A DNA stretch of 64,000 bases, from contig CAMAFY010000006.1 of the NCBI GenBank assembly GCA_945833885.1, positions 1 through 64,000 on the forward strand. Reading direction: 5' to 3'. The position numbers and the translations under genes are program-made. Below are positions 1-9,173 of the stretch, piece after piece (within the stretch, counting starts at the first letter, position 1; each line of letters begins with the position of its first letter). The DNA comes from an uncultured Bacteroidales bacterium. GTDB taxonomy: Bacteria; Bacteroidota; Bacteroidia; Bacteroidales; Bacteroidaceae. The notes beneath the pieces were generated by a model. That model ran no database searches, was not told where the DNA came from, and saw only the letters and a list, made by a program, of their open reading frames with translations.

Positions 1-449
1 GTTGCTCAGGAACTTATAAATAAAGTTAAATTATAGTGTTGCGGAATTAAGGGTTTACAAATAAAATCACGGCACTTTCGGGAAGAATGTGCCGTGGTTT
101 CCGACGGGAGAGCCGTAGTTTTTCATCCGTTTTGCGGATGTGGAGAGGTTTTTTCCCGCTTTCTTCAAATATATTTTCTCCTCACTGGATATTTTTTCTC
201 GATTTTTACCTACACATCCTACACCATTTATAGAAATAGTCAACGTACATTGGGGATTTCCGGGTGTAGGATGGCGTGTGAGATGCTGCTGAAGGTGTAG
301 GATAATTCTACATCTTTCCGGGGAAGTGCCGATGTTTTGGAGTGAAAGACGGTGTTTTGTTTTGCAGAATTACGTGATGAGAATGCAAAATTTTACCGAA
401 TGAGGTGTAAGAGTGTCAGTTTTCGGTCTGTCGATGCCGAAAAGAGCGG
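1..449. other. Gene-free intergenic region with degenerate 22-bp repeats
   Basis: No convincing gene is seen; the only long frame (94-300) starts at GTG and resembles nothing known. The DNA is built of degenerate 22-bp units: positions 70-91, 92-112 (21 bp) and 113-134 begin CGGCACTTTC, CCGTGGTTTC and CCGTAGTTTT, and 329-350 plus 351-372 form another pair beginning CCGATGTTTT. Positions about 195-325 resemble the CTACACC-rich inverted-repeat element at 58793-59179, sharing the blocks CCTACACC, GGATTTC-GGGTG, GTAGGAT and AAGGTGTAGGA followed by CTACATCTTTC. Confidence 0.6.
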
Positions 450-730
450 TGAAATGGACAGGGGGTGAGTGCAATTTTGGATGGTATAATCACGAAATAG
501 ATCAGGACTCTTGCGCAATTTTGGACTGTATGATCACGAAATTGATCAGGACTCTTGCGCGAATTTGGGCGATATGATTATGAATTTGGACAGGATTCTT
601 GCGCGAGTTTAGATGGTTTAATCACGAAATTGATCAGGATTCTTGCAAGATTTTGGATGGTATGATTATGAAATTGGACAGGGTTCTTGTACGAATTTGG
701 GCGGTATGATTATGAAATTGGATGGTTTTG
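450..730. repeat. 44-bp tandem repeat array, about six copies
   Basis: A recurring block (GATCAGGAcTCTTGCGC and variants) is anchored at 463, 507, 551, 595, 639 and 683, exactly 44 bp apart. The conserved pieces of a unit are TTTGGatGGTATgAT, cAcGAAaTTG and gaCAGGacTCTTGCGC. Copies differ by several substitutions but not in length. TGATCA occurs twice in some units and could pair. The array ends about 7 bp from the thiD stop codon, so it would lie in the 3' untranslated region of the thiamin operon. 44 bp is about four helical turns and twice the 22-bp period seen in other gaps of this window. Confidence 0.9.
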
Positions 731-736
731 GGTGGG

Positions 737-1558
737 TTACCATCCGCATTTCAGGGGTCCGTTTCCGTGACCGATGTGGTGGTCCTTCCCCATTCTGATA
801 CATTGCGCCACGAATTGTTGTGCTTTTTCTACCGCCTTTTCCATCGTGAAACCTTGCGCCAGCAGTGTGGCGATGGCGCTTGAAAGGGTGCAACCTGTGC
901 CGTGCAGGTTGGAAGTCTTGATGCGGGGCATGGAGAATGCCGTGTTTGTGCCGTCAGTCATAAAGAGCCGGTCGCACAACACGGGAGAATCCTCGGCATG
1001 GCCTCCCTTGATGAGGAAGTTTGTGCGGAACTGTTGTACGAGCGTGTTGCCCGCCAGGCAGATATCCTCGGATGTCCGCAGGTTGTTGCCCCACAGGCAT
1101 GCCGCTTCCGGCAGGTTGGGCGTCACGAGTGTGCAGAGGGGGAAGAGGTGTTGTGTGATGAACTTCATGGCGTCTTCCGCCATCAGCCGCCGTCCGCTTG
1201 TGGAAATCATCACGGAATCGTAGACGATGTCCATCGCCCTTCCCATACATCTAGCCTGCTGTTCGCGCAGGATGTCGCAGATGACGGCGGCAACGCGTAC
1301 GTTCGGCACCATACCTATCTTCACGGAGCGTACGTCAAGGTCGTCGAAGACCGAAAGAATCTGCGTCCTGACCGTGTCTTCCGGCACGTCCATGACCGCC
1401 TGCACCCCCAGCGTGTTCTGCGATGTGAGTGCGGTGATGGCGGTGGCGCCGTAGCCTCCGAGGGCGCAAATGGTTTTAAGGTCCTGCTGAATGCCTGCGC
1501 CTGCTGAGGGGTCGCTGCCGGCAATGCTGAGTACGATGGGTGTATCTGCAAGTTTCAT
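737..1558 (-). CDS. thiD: Hydroxymethylpyrimidine (phosphate) kinase ThiD
   Basis: 273-aa ribokinase-family enzyme that phosphorylates HMP and HMP-P to HMP pyrophosphate, the pyrimidine half of thiamin. The N-terminus has the family signature SIAGSDPSAGAGIQQDLKT, and the C-terminal anion-hole motif HGTGCTLSSAIA precedes the last helix. Length is close to the usual 265-275 aa. The reading frame stays open for another 98 codons upstream, but that part overlaps the preceding gene and is not homologous, so the start MKLADTPIVL is chosen. It is the last gene of the thiamin operon, 11 nt after the ThiE/TenI-like gene, and is followed by the 44-bp repeat array. Confidence 0.96.
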   Translation of the reverse strand: MKLADTPIVLSIAGSDPSAGAGIQQDLKTICALGGYGATAITALTSQNTLGVQAVMDVPEDTVRTQILSVFDDLDVRSVKIGMVPNVRVAAVICDILREQQARCMGRAMDIVYDSVMISTSGRRLMAEDAMKFITQHLFPLCTLVTPNLPEAACLWGNNLRTSEDICLAGNTLVQQFRTNFLIKGGHAEDSPVLCDRLFMTDGTNTAFSMPRIKTSNLHGTGCTLSSAIATLLAQGFTMEKAVEKAQQFVAQCIRMGKDHHIGHGNGPLKCGW

Positions 1559-1569
1559 GGTGGGTCTTC

Positions 1570-2112
1570 TCAAATGTCTTTCCAGGCATCGCCCAAAATC
1601 ATCGCCCCTCCGAATCCCATTTCCCTGACGTCTTCGAGGCGTTCGAAGGTGACGCCTCCGAGGGCCATCACGCGGTGGTCGATGATTCCGCCCTTCCGCG
1701 CCTGTTCCAGCACCTCGTTTGTAAAGGCGGCCTTGTAGCCTTCCTTTGAGATGCTGTCGAAAATGGGCGACAGGCTGACATAGTCGCAGCGTGCTTTCCA
1801 CTCCTCCACCTCCTGCAGGCTGTGGCAACTTCTGCTGACCGAGCCCTGCCAATCTTCGGGTGGAGAAGGGTTCCGACGGTTCAGATGCACCCCGAGAAGA
1901 TTGTATTTCCGTGCCAGTTCAAAGTGGTCGTGGATGACGAGATGCCGGTGAAGGTCGGTGGGAATGCGGCGGATGAGCGCCTCCATCTCGGAACACGTTG
2001 CCGAGGGTTTCCGCAAATGGATGGTGTGCGCCACACCTTTGCGGAGGAAATCCTCGATTTTCAGGGCCTCACTCTCAAAGAATGTGGGCAATGTGATTAC
2101 GATTACCTTCAT
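1570..2112 (-). CDS. ThiE/TenI-family protein (second thiamin phosphate synthase paralogue)
   Basis: 180-aa TIM-barrel protein of the thiamin phosphate synthase/TenI superfamily. Recognisable family positions are IHLRKP (in place of the ThiE VQLREK), LVIHDHFELA, LLGVHLNRRN, DYVSLSPIF and VMALGGV. It is shorter than the ThiE at 6924-7550 and lacks its GPF..T.TK phosphate-binding form, having SPIFDSISKEG instead. Two paralogues in one thiamin operon are common in Bacteroidetes. By family knowledge the shorter copy may act as a thiazole tautomerase (TenI) rather than as the synthase, but the sequence alone cannot settle this. It lies 15 nt after thiH and 11 nt before thiD. Confidence 0.8.
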   Translation of the reverse strand: MKVIVITLPTFFESEALKIEDFLRKGVAHTIHLRKPSATCSEMEALIRRIPTDLHRHLVIHDHFELARKYNLLGVHLNRRNPSPPEDWQGSVSRSCHSLQEVEEWKARCDYVSLSPIFDSISKEGYKAAFTNEVLEQARKGGIIDHRVMALGGVTFERLEDVREMGFGGAMILGDAWKDI

Positions 2113-2127
2113 GGAAATCTTCCGTTA

Positions 2128-3261
2128 TCAGCGTTTTTCACCGAAGAGGTCGAACGATGCGTCCCAGTCCTTCCACACCGGTTGCCGTCCGAGGTCCATC
2201 AGACGTTTGTAGACTTCGAGGGCTTTCCGCTCATCGCTCACCGAGAACTGTTCCAGGGCCTGTGGATAAGTATGGTATCCGCCGGGATTGACATGGCTTT
2301 CCGCCGACATGGTCGTCACGCCAAGCGTACACATATTGTCGCGGATGAATGCCGATTCGCGGGTGGAAAACGAGATGTCTACGTCATGGTCGAATATGCG
2401 CATCGCGAAAGTTACCTGCGCAAGTTCGCGATCGCTCATGATATAGTTGGGTTTGAAGCCCTCGTTTTGCGCCGGCCGCATGCGGGGGAAGTTGATGGAG
2501 TACTTCGTTTTCCAGTAGTTCTTTTGCAGATACCTCAGATGTCTGGCCATCATGACGACGTCCGTGCGCCAGTCTTTCTCCAGTCCGATGAGCACTCCCA
2601 TCCCAATGGAGTGTACACCGGCTTGGCCCATTCGGTCGAAACCGTCGCATCTCCATTCGAAAATGCTCTTCATTCCCCGTGGATGATAGTCCTTGTAGTG
2701 TTCGCGGTTGTAGGTCTCCTGAAAGCAGATGACGCCGTTCATGCCGTGTTTGCACAATGTCCGGTAATCCTCGGTCTTGAGGGGCATCACCTCGATTTTG
2801 ATGTTCGAGAAGTATTTTTTTGCCAGGTCGATGGCGGTTGCAAGATATTCCACGCCCGCCTTCGCGGGATTTTCTCCGGTGACGAGGAGAATGTTCTCGA
2901 AAGGTGCGAGTTTCTTGATGGCGCGAAACTCGTTTTCTATCTGTTCGGGCGTAAGAATGATACGCTCCATGTGGTTCTCGCGGTGAAAACCACAGTATAC
3001 GCATGAGTTGCTGCACGAGTTTGTGAGGTAGAGCGGAATGAACATCGACATGGTCTTTCCAAATCTCTCCTCGGTATATTTCCGTGAAAGTTGCGCCATT
3101 CTTTCGAGGTAAGGCTCGGCCGCCGGCGATATCAGCGCCATAAAGTCGTCGACGTTGCAATGGCTTTTGCCCAGGGCGCGGAGGACATCGGCGTCGGTCT
3201 TCGAGGCTATCTGCCGCGTTGTTTCCTCCCAATCATAGTTTTTCAGTTCGTCAGAAAACAT
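2128..3261 (-). CDS. thiH: 2-iminoacetate synthase ThiH (radical SAM)
   Basis: 377-aa radical SAM enzyme that cleaves tyrosine to dehydroglycine (2-iminoacetate) and p-cresol, supplying the glycine-derived part of the thiazole ring to ThiG in anaerobes. The [4Fe-4S] motif CxxxCxxC is visible as C83, C87 and C90 (NSCSNSCVYCGFH). Later family blocks include PRMRPAQNEG and the C-terminal MSAESHVNPGGY region. Length is normal. Use of ThiH rather than the oxygen-dependent glycine oxidase ThiO fits an anaerobe. A 205-nt gap to thiF upstream contains a mobile-looking repeat (3319-3471). Confidence 0.96.
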   Translation of the reverse strand: MFSDELKNYDWEETTRQIASKTDADVLRALGKSHCNVDDFMALISPAAEPYLERMAQLSRKYTEERFGKTMSMFIPLYLTNSCSNSCVYCGFHRENHMERIILTPEQIENEFRAIKKLAPFENILLVTGENPAKAGVEYLATAIDLAKKYFSNIKIEVMPLKTEDYRTLCKHGMNGVICFQETYNREHYKDYHPRGMKSIFEWRCDGFDRMGQAGVHSIGMGVLIGLEKDWRTDVVMMARHLRYLQKNYWKTKYSINFPRMRPAQNEGFKPNYIMSDRELAQVTFAMRIFDHDVDISFSTRESAFIRDNMCTLGVTTMSAESHVNPGGYHTYPQALEQFSVSDERKALEVYKRLMDLGRQPVWKDWDASFDLFGEKR

Positions 3262-3318
3262 GTTTTATGCGATGCTTTGGGATGTCTTTTGGTGGAGAAT
3301 CCGAAGTCTTTTTTTAAG

Positions 3319-3471
3319 AGGTAGGTTCTACAACTCAGATTTGTCAGGTTTAGAGTCTTTTTTTTCGAGGCGAAATTTCCTGTTTATAAAAGAGAATAGC
3401 GGGCTGTATGACAGGATGAACAGGGATTTTCAGCCGAAAAAGGAGCGGAAGACGGCAAGACGTAGCCTACC
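3319..3471. repeat. Inverted-end intergenic element, copy D (thiF-thiH gap)
   Basis: The left end AGGTAGGTTCTAC (3319-3331) is matched in inverted orientation by GTAGCCTACC (3462-3471), which overlaps the thiF stop codon. The ends resemble the AGGTGGGTTCTATAAATT termini of the elements at 40391-40519, 41564-41751 and 25899-26290. The interior block at 3415-3458 (ATGAACAGGGATTTTCAGCC and onwards) is closely similar to 43827-43870. The element fills most of the 205-nt gap between thiF and thiH. Confidence 0.55.
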
Positions 3472-4162
3472 ATAGGTCAATGATGAAACTCTGCATGTTG
3501 CGCAGGTCGATGGTCCAAAGCCGGTCAATCAGCGGTTGTCCGCAGCCACAAATCAGTTGGATGACCTGTGCCGCCTCCACGCTTCCCACCACTCCTGGCG
3601 TCATTCCTACGACACCTTTGGCGACAGGCTGCGCCGATGCGGGCGGAAAGTCTTCGGGAAAGAGGGTGCGGTATGTGGCCCTTCCGGCGCAAAGCACGGC
3701 AACCTGTCCCTCAAATCCGCAGATGGCGCCATAGACATACGGCTTTCCCAACGCCTGACACGCGTCGCTCATGAGGTAACGTGCGGCACCGTTGTCCGTG
3801 CCGTCCACGATGATGTCGTAGTCCGCCATCCTTTCCGTGGCATTCTGCGGCGTAAGTTTTTCGGGATATGTCACAATCCGTACGTCGGAATTGAGTTTCC
3901 GCAGCCTTTCCCCGGCACATTTTGCCTTTGGCATCCCCAGAAGGTCCTCGCCATACAGCACTTGCCGTTGCAGATTGGTGAGCGACACCACGTCGTCGTC
4001 CATGATTCCGATGGTGCCAACGCCACATCCGGTAAGATAGAGCGCGATGGGGGATCCGAGGCCTCCCGCTCCTACAATCAGCACCTTGGCACCGGCGAGC
4101 CTTTTCTGCCCGTCTTCGCCAATTTCCGGCAGCATGATCTGTCTTTGATAACGGTTTTCCAT
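3467..4162 (-). CDS. thiF: ThiF/MoeB/HesA-family sulfur-carrier adenylyltransferase
   Basis: 231-aa E1-like protein that would adenylate the ThiS C-terminal glycine so that sulfur can be loaded for thiazole synthesis. The nucleotide-binding motif GAGGLGS lies at residues 31-37, with DDDVVSLTNLQRQ following and the DGTDN motif at 120-124. Oddly, the usual zinc-ligand pair CYRC is TYRT here (163-166), the segment around the E. coli ThiF sulfur-carrying cysteine reads AQPVAKGVVG, and the C-terminal CxxC is absent. Start MENRYQRQIM is the canonical family start; an in-frame extension of 51 codons runs into thiC and is not conserved. The gap to thiC upstream is 92 nt. Confidence 0.88.
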   Translation of the reverse strand: MENRYQRQIMLPEIGEDGQKRLAGAKVLIVGAGGLGSPIALYLTGCGVGTIGIMDDDVVSLTNLQRQVLYGEDLLGMPKAKCAGERLRKLNSDVRIVTYPEKLTPQNATERMADYDIIVDGTDNGAARYLMSDACQALGKPYVYGAICGFEGQVAVLCAGRATYRTLFPEDFPPASAQPVAKGVVGMTPGVVGSVEAAQVIQLICGCGQPLIDRLWTIDLRNMQSFIIDLW

Positions 4163-4254
4163 GATGGTTTCATCGGGTGCTTTCCCGCCAATGGTCAGGT
4201 TGCAGTGTTGTGCAACGCTGGCAACCTCCGTTTGCGGATTCCACCTTGTGGTGA

Positions 4255-6006
<1,752 letters not shown>

Positions 6007-6045
6007 TTATGGTGGAAAAGATGGTGATGATGGCTGTATTCCGCC

Positions 6046-6819
6046 TTACATGTTGAGGAATGCTGTGAGCGGGCTGCTGGCTTCGGCACAATCTGAGGTG
6101 GCTCCGAGTCCGGCCTCGTATGCTCTGCGTCCGGCAATGACGGCCTCTTTGAAGGCAACTGCCATGTTTACGGGGTCGCCTGCCACAGCAATGGCGGTAT
6201 TTACAAGGCAACAGTCGGCTCCCATCTCCATGGCTTCGGCGGCATGACTGGGTGCTCCGATGCCGGCATCCACAACAACGGGCACATTTGCCTGTTCAAT
6301 GATGATTTGGAGGAAGTCCTTCATGCGCAAACCCTTGTTGGTTCCGATGGGTGCCGCCAAAGGCATGACGGTGGCAGCGCCGGCTTCTTCAAGATGTTTG
6401 CAGAGCGTCGGGTCGGCCTGGCAGTAAGGCAGCACCACAAATCCCAGTCTTACGAGTTCTTCCGTCGCCTTCAGCGTCTCCACAGAGTCGGGGAGCAGGT
6501 ATCGGGGGTCGGGATGAATCTCCAGTTTCAGCCAGTTTGTGCCGAACGCCTCGCGCGCCATTTGGGCGGCAAACACGGCTTCTTCGGCATTCCGCACCCC
6601 GCTGGTGTTGGGCAGAAGTTGGATGTTCGGGTATTGGGTGACGTGTGTCAGCAGGTCGTCTTGCTGGTCTTGCAGTTCAATACGCTTCATCGCCACGGTC
6701 ACCATTTCCGTTCCCGATGCCTCGATGGCGCGTGCCATGATGTCGTTATTATAGAATTTTCCCGTTCCAAGGAAGAGACGTGAGTTGAATTCACGCCCTG
6801 CAATGACTAATTTTTTCAT
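6046..6819 (-). CDS. thiG: Thiazole synthase ThiG
   Basis: 257-aa TIM-barrel enzyme that condenses DXP, 2-iminoacetate and ThiS-thiocarboxylate sulfur into the thiazole phosphate. Start [20 protein letters not shown] is the canonical ThiG N-terminus; the open frame extends 36 codons further into low-complexity sequence that is not part of the family. Typical blocks are TVAMKRIE (containing the Schiff-base lysine region), [32 protein letters not shown] and [20 protein letters not shown]. It follows thiE by about 100 nt and precedes thiC by about 100 nt. Confidence 0.97.
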   Translation of the reverse strand: MKKLVIAGREFNSRLFLGTGKFYNNDIMARAIEASGTEMVTVAMKRIELQDQQDDLLTHVTQYPNIQLLPNTSGVRNAEEAVFAAQMAREAFGTNWLKLEIHPDPRYLLPDSVETLKATEELVRLGFVVLPYCQADPTLCKHLEEAGAATVMPLAAPIGTNKGLRMKDFLQIIIEQANVPVVVDAGIGAPSHAAEAMEMGADCCLVNTAIAVAGDPVNMAVAFKEAVIAGRRAYEAGLGATSDCAEASSPLTAFLNM

Positions 6820-6923
6820 AGGGTTTGATAGGGTTGTTGTCGTATTTTCTGATGGGGGACGCCGTGTCGCGGCAGTGGTTCCCCCGTCTGTCGTGTCGTT
6901 CTTTTCAGTCCTTCCGCCGTCGG

Positions 6924-7550
6924 TCATCCGGCATTCGCCTCGGTCAGCGCAACCAACCGCCGCGTTTCCTCCACAGGATCTGCAGCCCGCAGTATGGTTC
7001 CGGAGAGGGCGATGCCGTCGATTCCGGTCTGAAGTATGGCGGGAATGTCGTCGGCCGTGATGCCTCCGATGGCGACGATGGGGAGTCCGATGCCCCGTTC
7101 GCGCATCTTCTCCACGATATGGCCGTATCCTTCAAGCCCCAAGACGGGCGAAAGGTTGGTCTTGGTGGTGGTAAACCGGAAGGGTCCGCACCCGATATAG
7201 TCGGCTCCGGCGCGGTAATGCCGCTCGACATCCTCAAAGGTATTTGCCGTGCCGCCGATGATGAATCCGCTGCCAAGTACGCGTCGTGCCTCGCCAATCG
7301 GCATATCATTCTTGCCGAGATGCACGCCATCGGCATGCAGTTCCTTGACCAATTCCACGTGATCGTCGATGATGAACGTTGCCCCTGCCGCCTTGCAGAG
7401 CCTCTGGGCTTCGATGGCGACGGGGAGGATTTCGCCGACGGGCGTGGACTTCATCCGCAACTGCACCCACCGGCAGCCGCCTTCGAGGGCAATTTTCACG
7501 GAGTCGAGATAGCCGATGTCTCTGTGATAGTGTGTGATGAATTGAAGCAT
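6924..7550 (-). CDS. thiE: Thiamin phosphate synthase ThiE
   Basis: 208-aa TIM-barrel enzyme joining HMP pyrophosphate and thiazole phosphate to give thiamin phosphate. Family motifs in order: [55 protein letters not shown] and PIVAIGGI. The phosphate-binding glycines and the DYIG.GPF..T.TK motif are intact, so this is the better candidate for the real synthase of the two paralogues in the operon. It starts 22 nt after the thiS stop codon. Confidence 0.95.
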   Translation of the reverse strand: MLQFITHYHRDIGYLDSVKIALEGGCRWVQLRMKSTPVGEILPVAIEAQRLCKAAGATFIIDDHVELVKELHADGVHLGKNDMPIGEARRVLGSGFIIGGTANTFEDVERHYRAGADYIGCGPFRFTTTKTNLSPVLGLEGYGHIVEKMRERGIGLPIVAIGGITADDIPAILQTGIDGIALSGTILRAADPVEETRRLVALTEANAG

Positions 7551-7572
7551 GTTCAGTGTGTTTCCTGTGTTT

Positions 7573-7770
7573 TCAGCCTCCGAATGCCGCCTTGATGATG
7601 ACGATGTTCGCCCCTTCGCAGAGGGATGTTGCCGTCCATTCGGTGCGGGGAACCATCTTGTTGTCGACCGCTACCGCCACTCCGCGTTCGGGCAGTCCCA
7701 TTTCTGTGGCGAGTTCTGCAAGGTTTCCGGCAGTGGTCTGCGTGGCTTTACCGTTGATGTTGACTTCCAT
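7573..7770 (-). CDS. thiS: Sulfur carrier protein ThiS
   Basis: 65-aa ubiquitin-like carrier ending in the required diglycine (IIKAAFGG). It is adenylated by ThiF, carries the thiocarboxylate on its last glycine and donates sulfur to ThiG. Start MEVNINGKATQTT matches the family N-terminus; the frame remains open upstream for 95 more codons, but that segment is untranslated leader containing the terminator hairpin and is not conserved protein. It is the first gene of the operon, behind the TPP riboswitch. Confidence 0.95.
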   Translation of the reverse strand: MEVNINGKATQTTAGNLAELATEMGLPERGVAVAVDNKMVPRTEWTATSLCEGANIVIIKAAFGG

Positions 7771-7980
7771 GGTATAAAAAAGTTTTGGTGACCGCAGCGC
7801 GGCCAGCGGATTAGTAAAGTGATGTCTTGCGGACATCCATAAGGGGTGCTCTGAAAGTTCTGGCGGCATCTCCGAAATGGAACGGTCGAAAGTTCCGGCA
7901 TTGGTGGTTGACAGCCCCGTCATAGGCATGGGTTTCCCGGCAGAAATGCAGCGGAAATGCGGCGTTTGGAAGAGTGAAAA

Positions 7981-8040
7981 ACAAAAAAATGCCCCTATTG
8001 CACGGTATCCTCGCCTACGGGATGGCGTGCAATAGGGGGT
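7981..8040 (-). terminator. Intrinsic terminator in the thi leader (riboswitch expression platform)
   Basis: A perfect 13-bp stem pairs 7992-8004 with 8026-8038 (arms CCCCTATTGCACG / CGTGCAATAGGGG) with a 21-nt loop. On the minus strand it is followed at once by a T-rich run (ATTTTTTTGTTTTT, about 7977-7990). It lies between the TPP aptamer and thiS, the position expected of a transcription-attenuation expression platform. About 210 nt of leader separate it from thiS. Confidence 0.85.
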
Positions 8041-8077
8041 GTATGGGGGGAACATCTCCCCCGTTTTCCTTGATTTC

Positions 8078-8176
8078 TCTAATTCCCTGCGACAGCATTA
8101 CCTGCATCAGGTTCAATGGGTATAATCTCAGCCTGCCCCAGATGATGTGTGGAAACAGGCACCCCCTTAGGTTGTT
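8078..8176 (-). ncRNA. TPP riboswitch (THI element)
   Basis: On the minus strand the conserved aptamer core is present in order: GGGGGTGCC, GGCTGAGATTATACCC, TTGAACCTGATGCAGGTAAT, and the closing GCAGGGAATTAG. These are the P1-P5 consensus blocks, including CUGAGA and the UGAACCUGAU-UAAUGC junction. The P3 arm is extended (pairing GCCTG with CAGGC around a loop of about 20 nt). It precedes the whole thiamin operon and should lower expression when thiamin pyrophosphate is abundant. Confidence 0.97.
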
Positions 8177-8184
8177 TCTGCGTG

Positions 8185-8192
8185 CAAATATA
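8185..8192 (-). promoter_or_regulatory. Likely -7 element for the thiamin operon
   Basis: Minus strand TATATTTG matches the Bacteroidetes -7 consensus TAnnTTTG, placing the transcript start just before the riboswitch. No clear -33 TTTG is seen at the usual distance. Confidence 0.6.
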
Positions 8193-9173
8193 CGCAATAA
8201 ATTCTGTTCTTCCGGAATTTCCTCCGAAAACTTCGGCGTTTTTTCCAAAATATCGTCCCTCGGAGTGCTGTGGGGGAGGAGGAAATGGCAGATGTTGCCG
8301 CCTCGGGTGCCTGGCATTTCGGGAGGCGGACCGGGCACCCGCAGCGAGAGCCTTCAGCACCTTCATGCGGAAAATTGCACACTCGTCCGTTTTCCGCTCT
8401 GGAAATGCCGGAACGAAGGTCGGCGGAAAGGCGGAAAACCTTCAAAAATCTTGACACGCCACTGCACCTCTAAAAAATGAAATTTCCGATGTCCCCGATG
8501 GCATTTACGCCTCTTTCCCTTGGCTTTTACGCCCCTTTCCCTTGGCTTCGATGCTGCCGAGGGGAAGAAAATCCCGCAGTTTCAGCCCCGAAGGGCCGGA
8601 AAACGGGCGAAAAGAGTGGGCAGAGGGCCTCGGAAAGTGCCGTAGTTTGAACGGAAAACATCGGAACTTTGCCTTACAAACCTCGGTACTTTCGGGCACA
8701 AAGTGCGGATGTTTTGAGGCCATAGCCTGGAAGTCGCGGCCAGCCTTGCGGAAATAGCCGGGAAAAAGCCGCGTTCCTGATTTTGCGATATTTTGCACCG
8801 GGGATGATGATGGTCGGTTCCGTGCCCCTTCCTGGCGCGTTTATGCCGGATTTCTGTGCCCTCGAAAGGGGTAGGAAACGGGAGTCTCCAAGATTGCACA
8901 CTCCGTTTTCGCGTCGCCTTCTTTCCGACGTTTTCTCCTGCTTTTCCGCCTGACGGCGCGGGCAGCACGGGCACGAAAAAGCGCAACCTGCCGTGGGGGA
9001 AGCGGAGATCCCCGATGGTTGGTTGCGCGGAAAAGGGTATGGTGGCCGGCGATTGCCGCACGTTGGCACTGAGGTGCGTGGCGGCGGCTGGCGGAAAGTG
9101 CGGAAAATCGGGCGGAAAGGAGTGGACGATGGCGGTGCTGGCACTGCCTTTTAGCCCCGTCTTCTGCCGGACA
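8193..9173. other. Gene-free 1-kb gap with two 22-bp repeat arrays
   Basis: Only spurious frames are present. Two arrays stand out. Units at 8478-8499, 8500-8521 and 8522-8543 are each 22 bp; the last two share CGCC-CTTTCCCTTGGC. Units at 8640-8661, 8662-8683, 8684-8705 and 8706-8727 begin CCGTAGTTTG, CGGAACTTTG, CGGTACTTTC and CGGATGTTTT and belong to the unit type also found at 29559-29646, 45675-45762 and 58662-58749. The remainder is GC-rich, and nothing else is recognised. Confidence 0.75.

Noticed and set aside
94..300. 68-aa frame starting with GTG
   Set aside because: It overlaps 22-bp repeat units and CTACACC motifs and has no protein-like features.
737..1852. 371-aa version of ThiD
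   Set aside because: The first 98 codons lie over the upstream gene and are not family-like; ThiD starts at 1558.
7573..8055. 160-aa version of ThiS
   Set aside because: The extra 95 codons read through the terminator hairpin and leader; the ThiS family starts at 7770.
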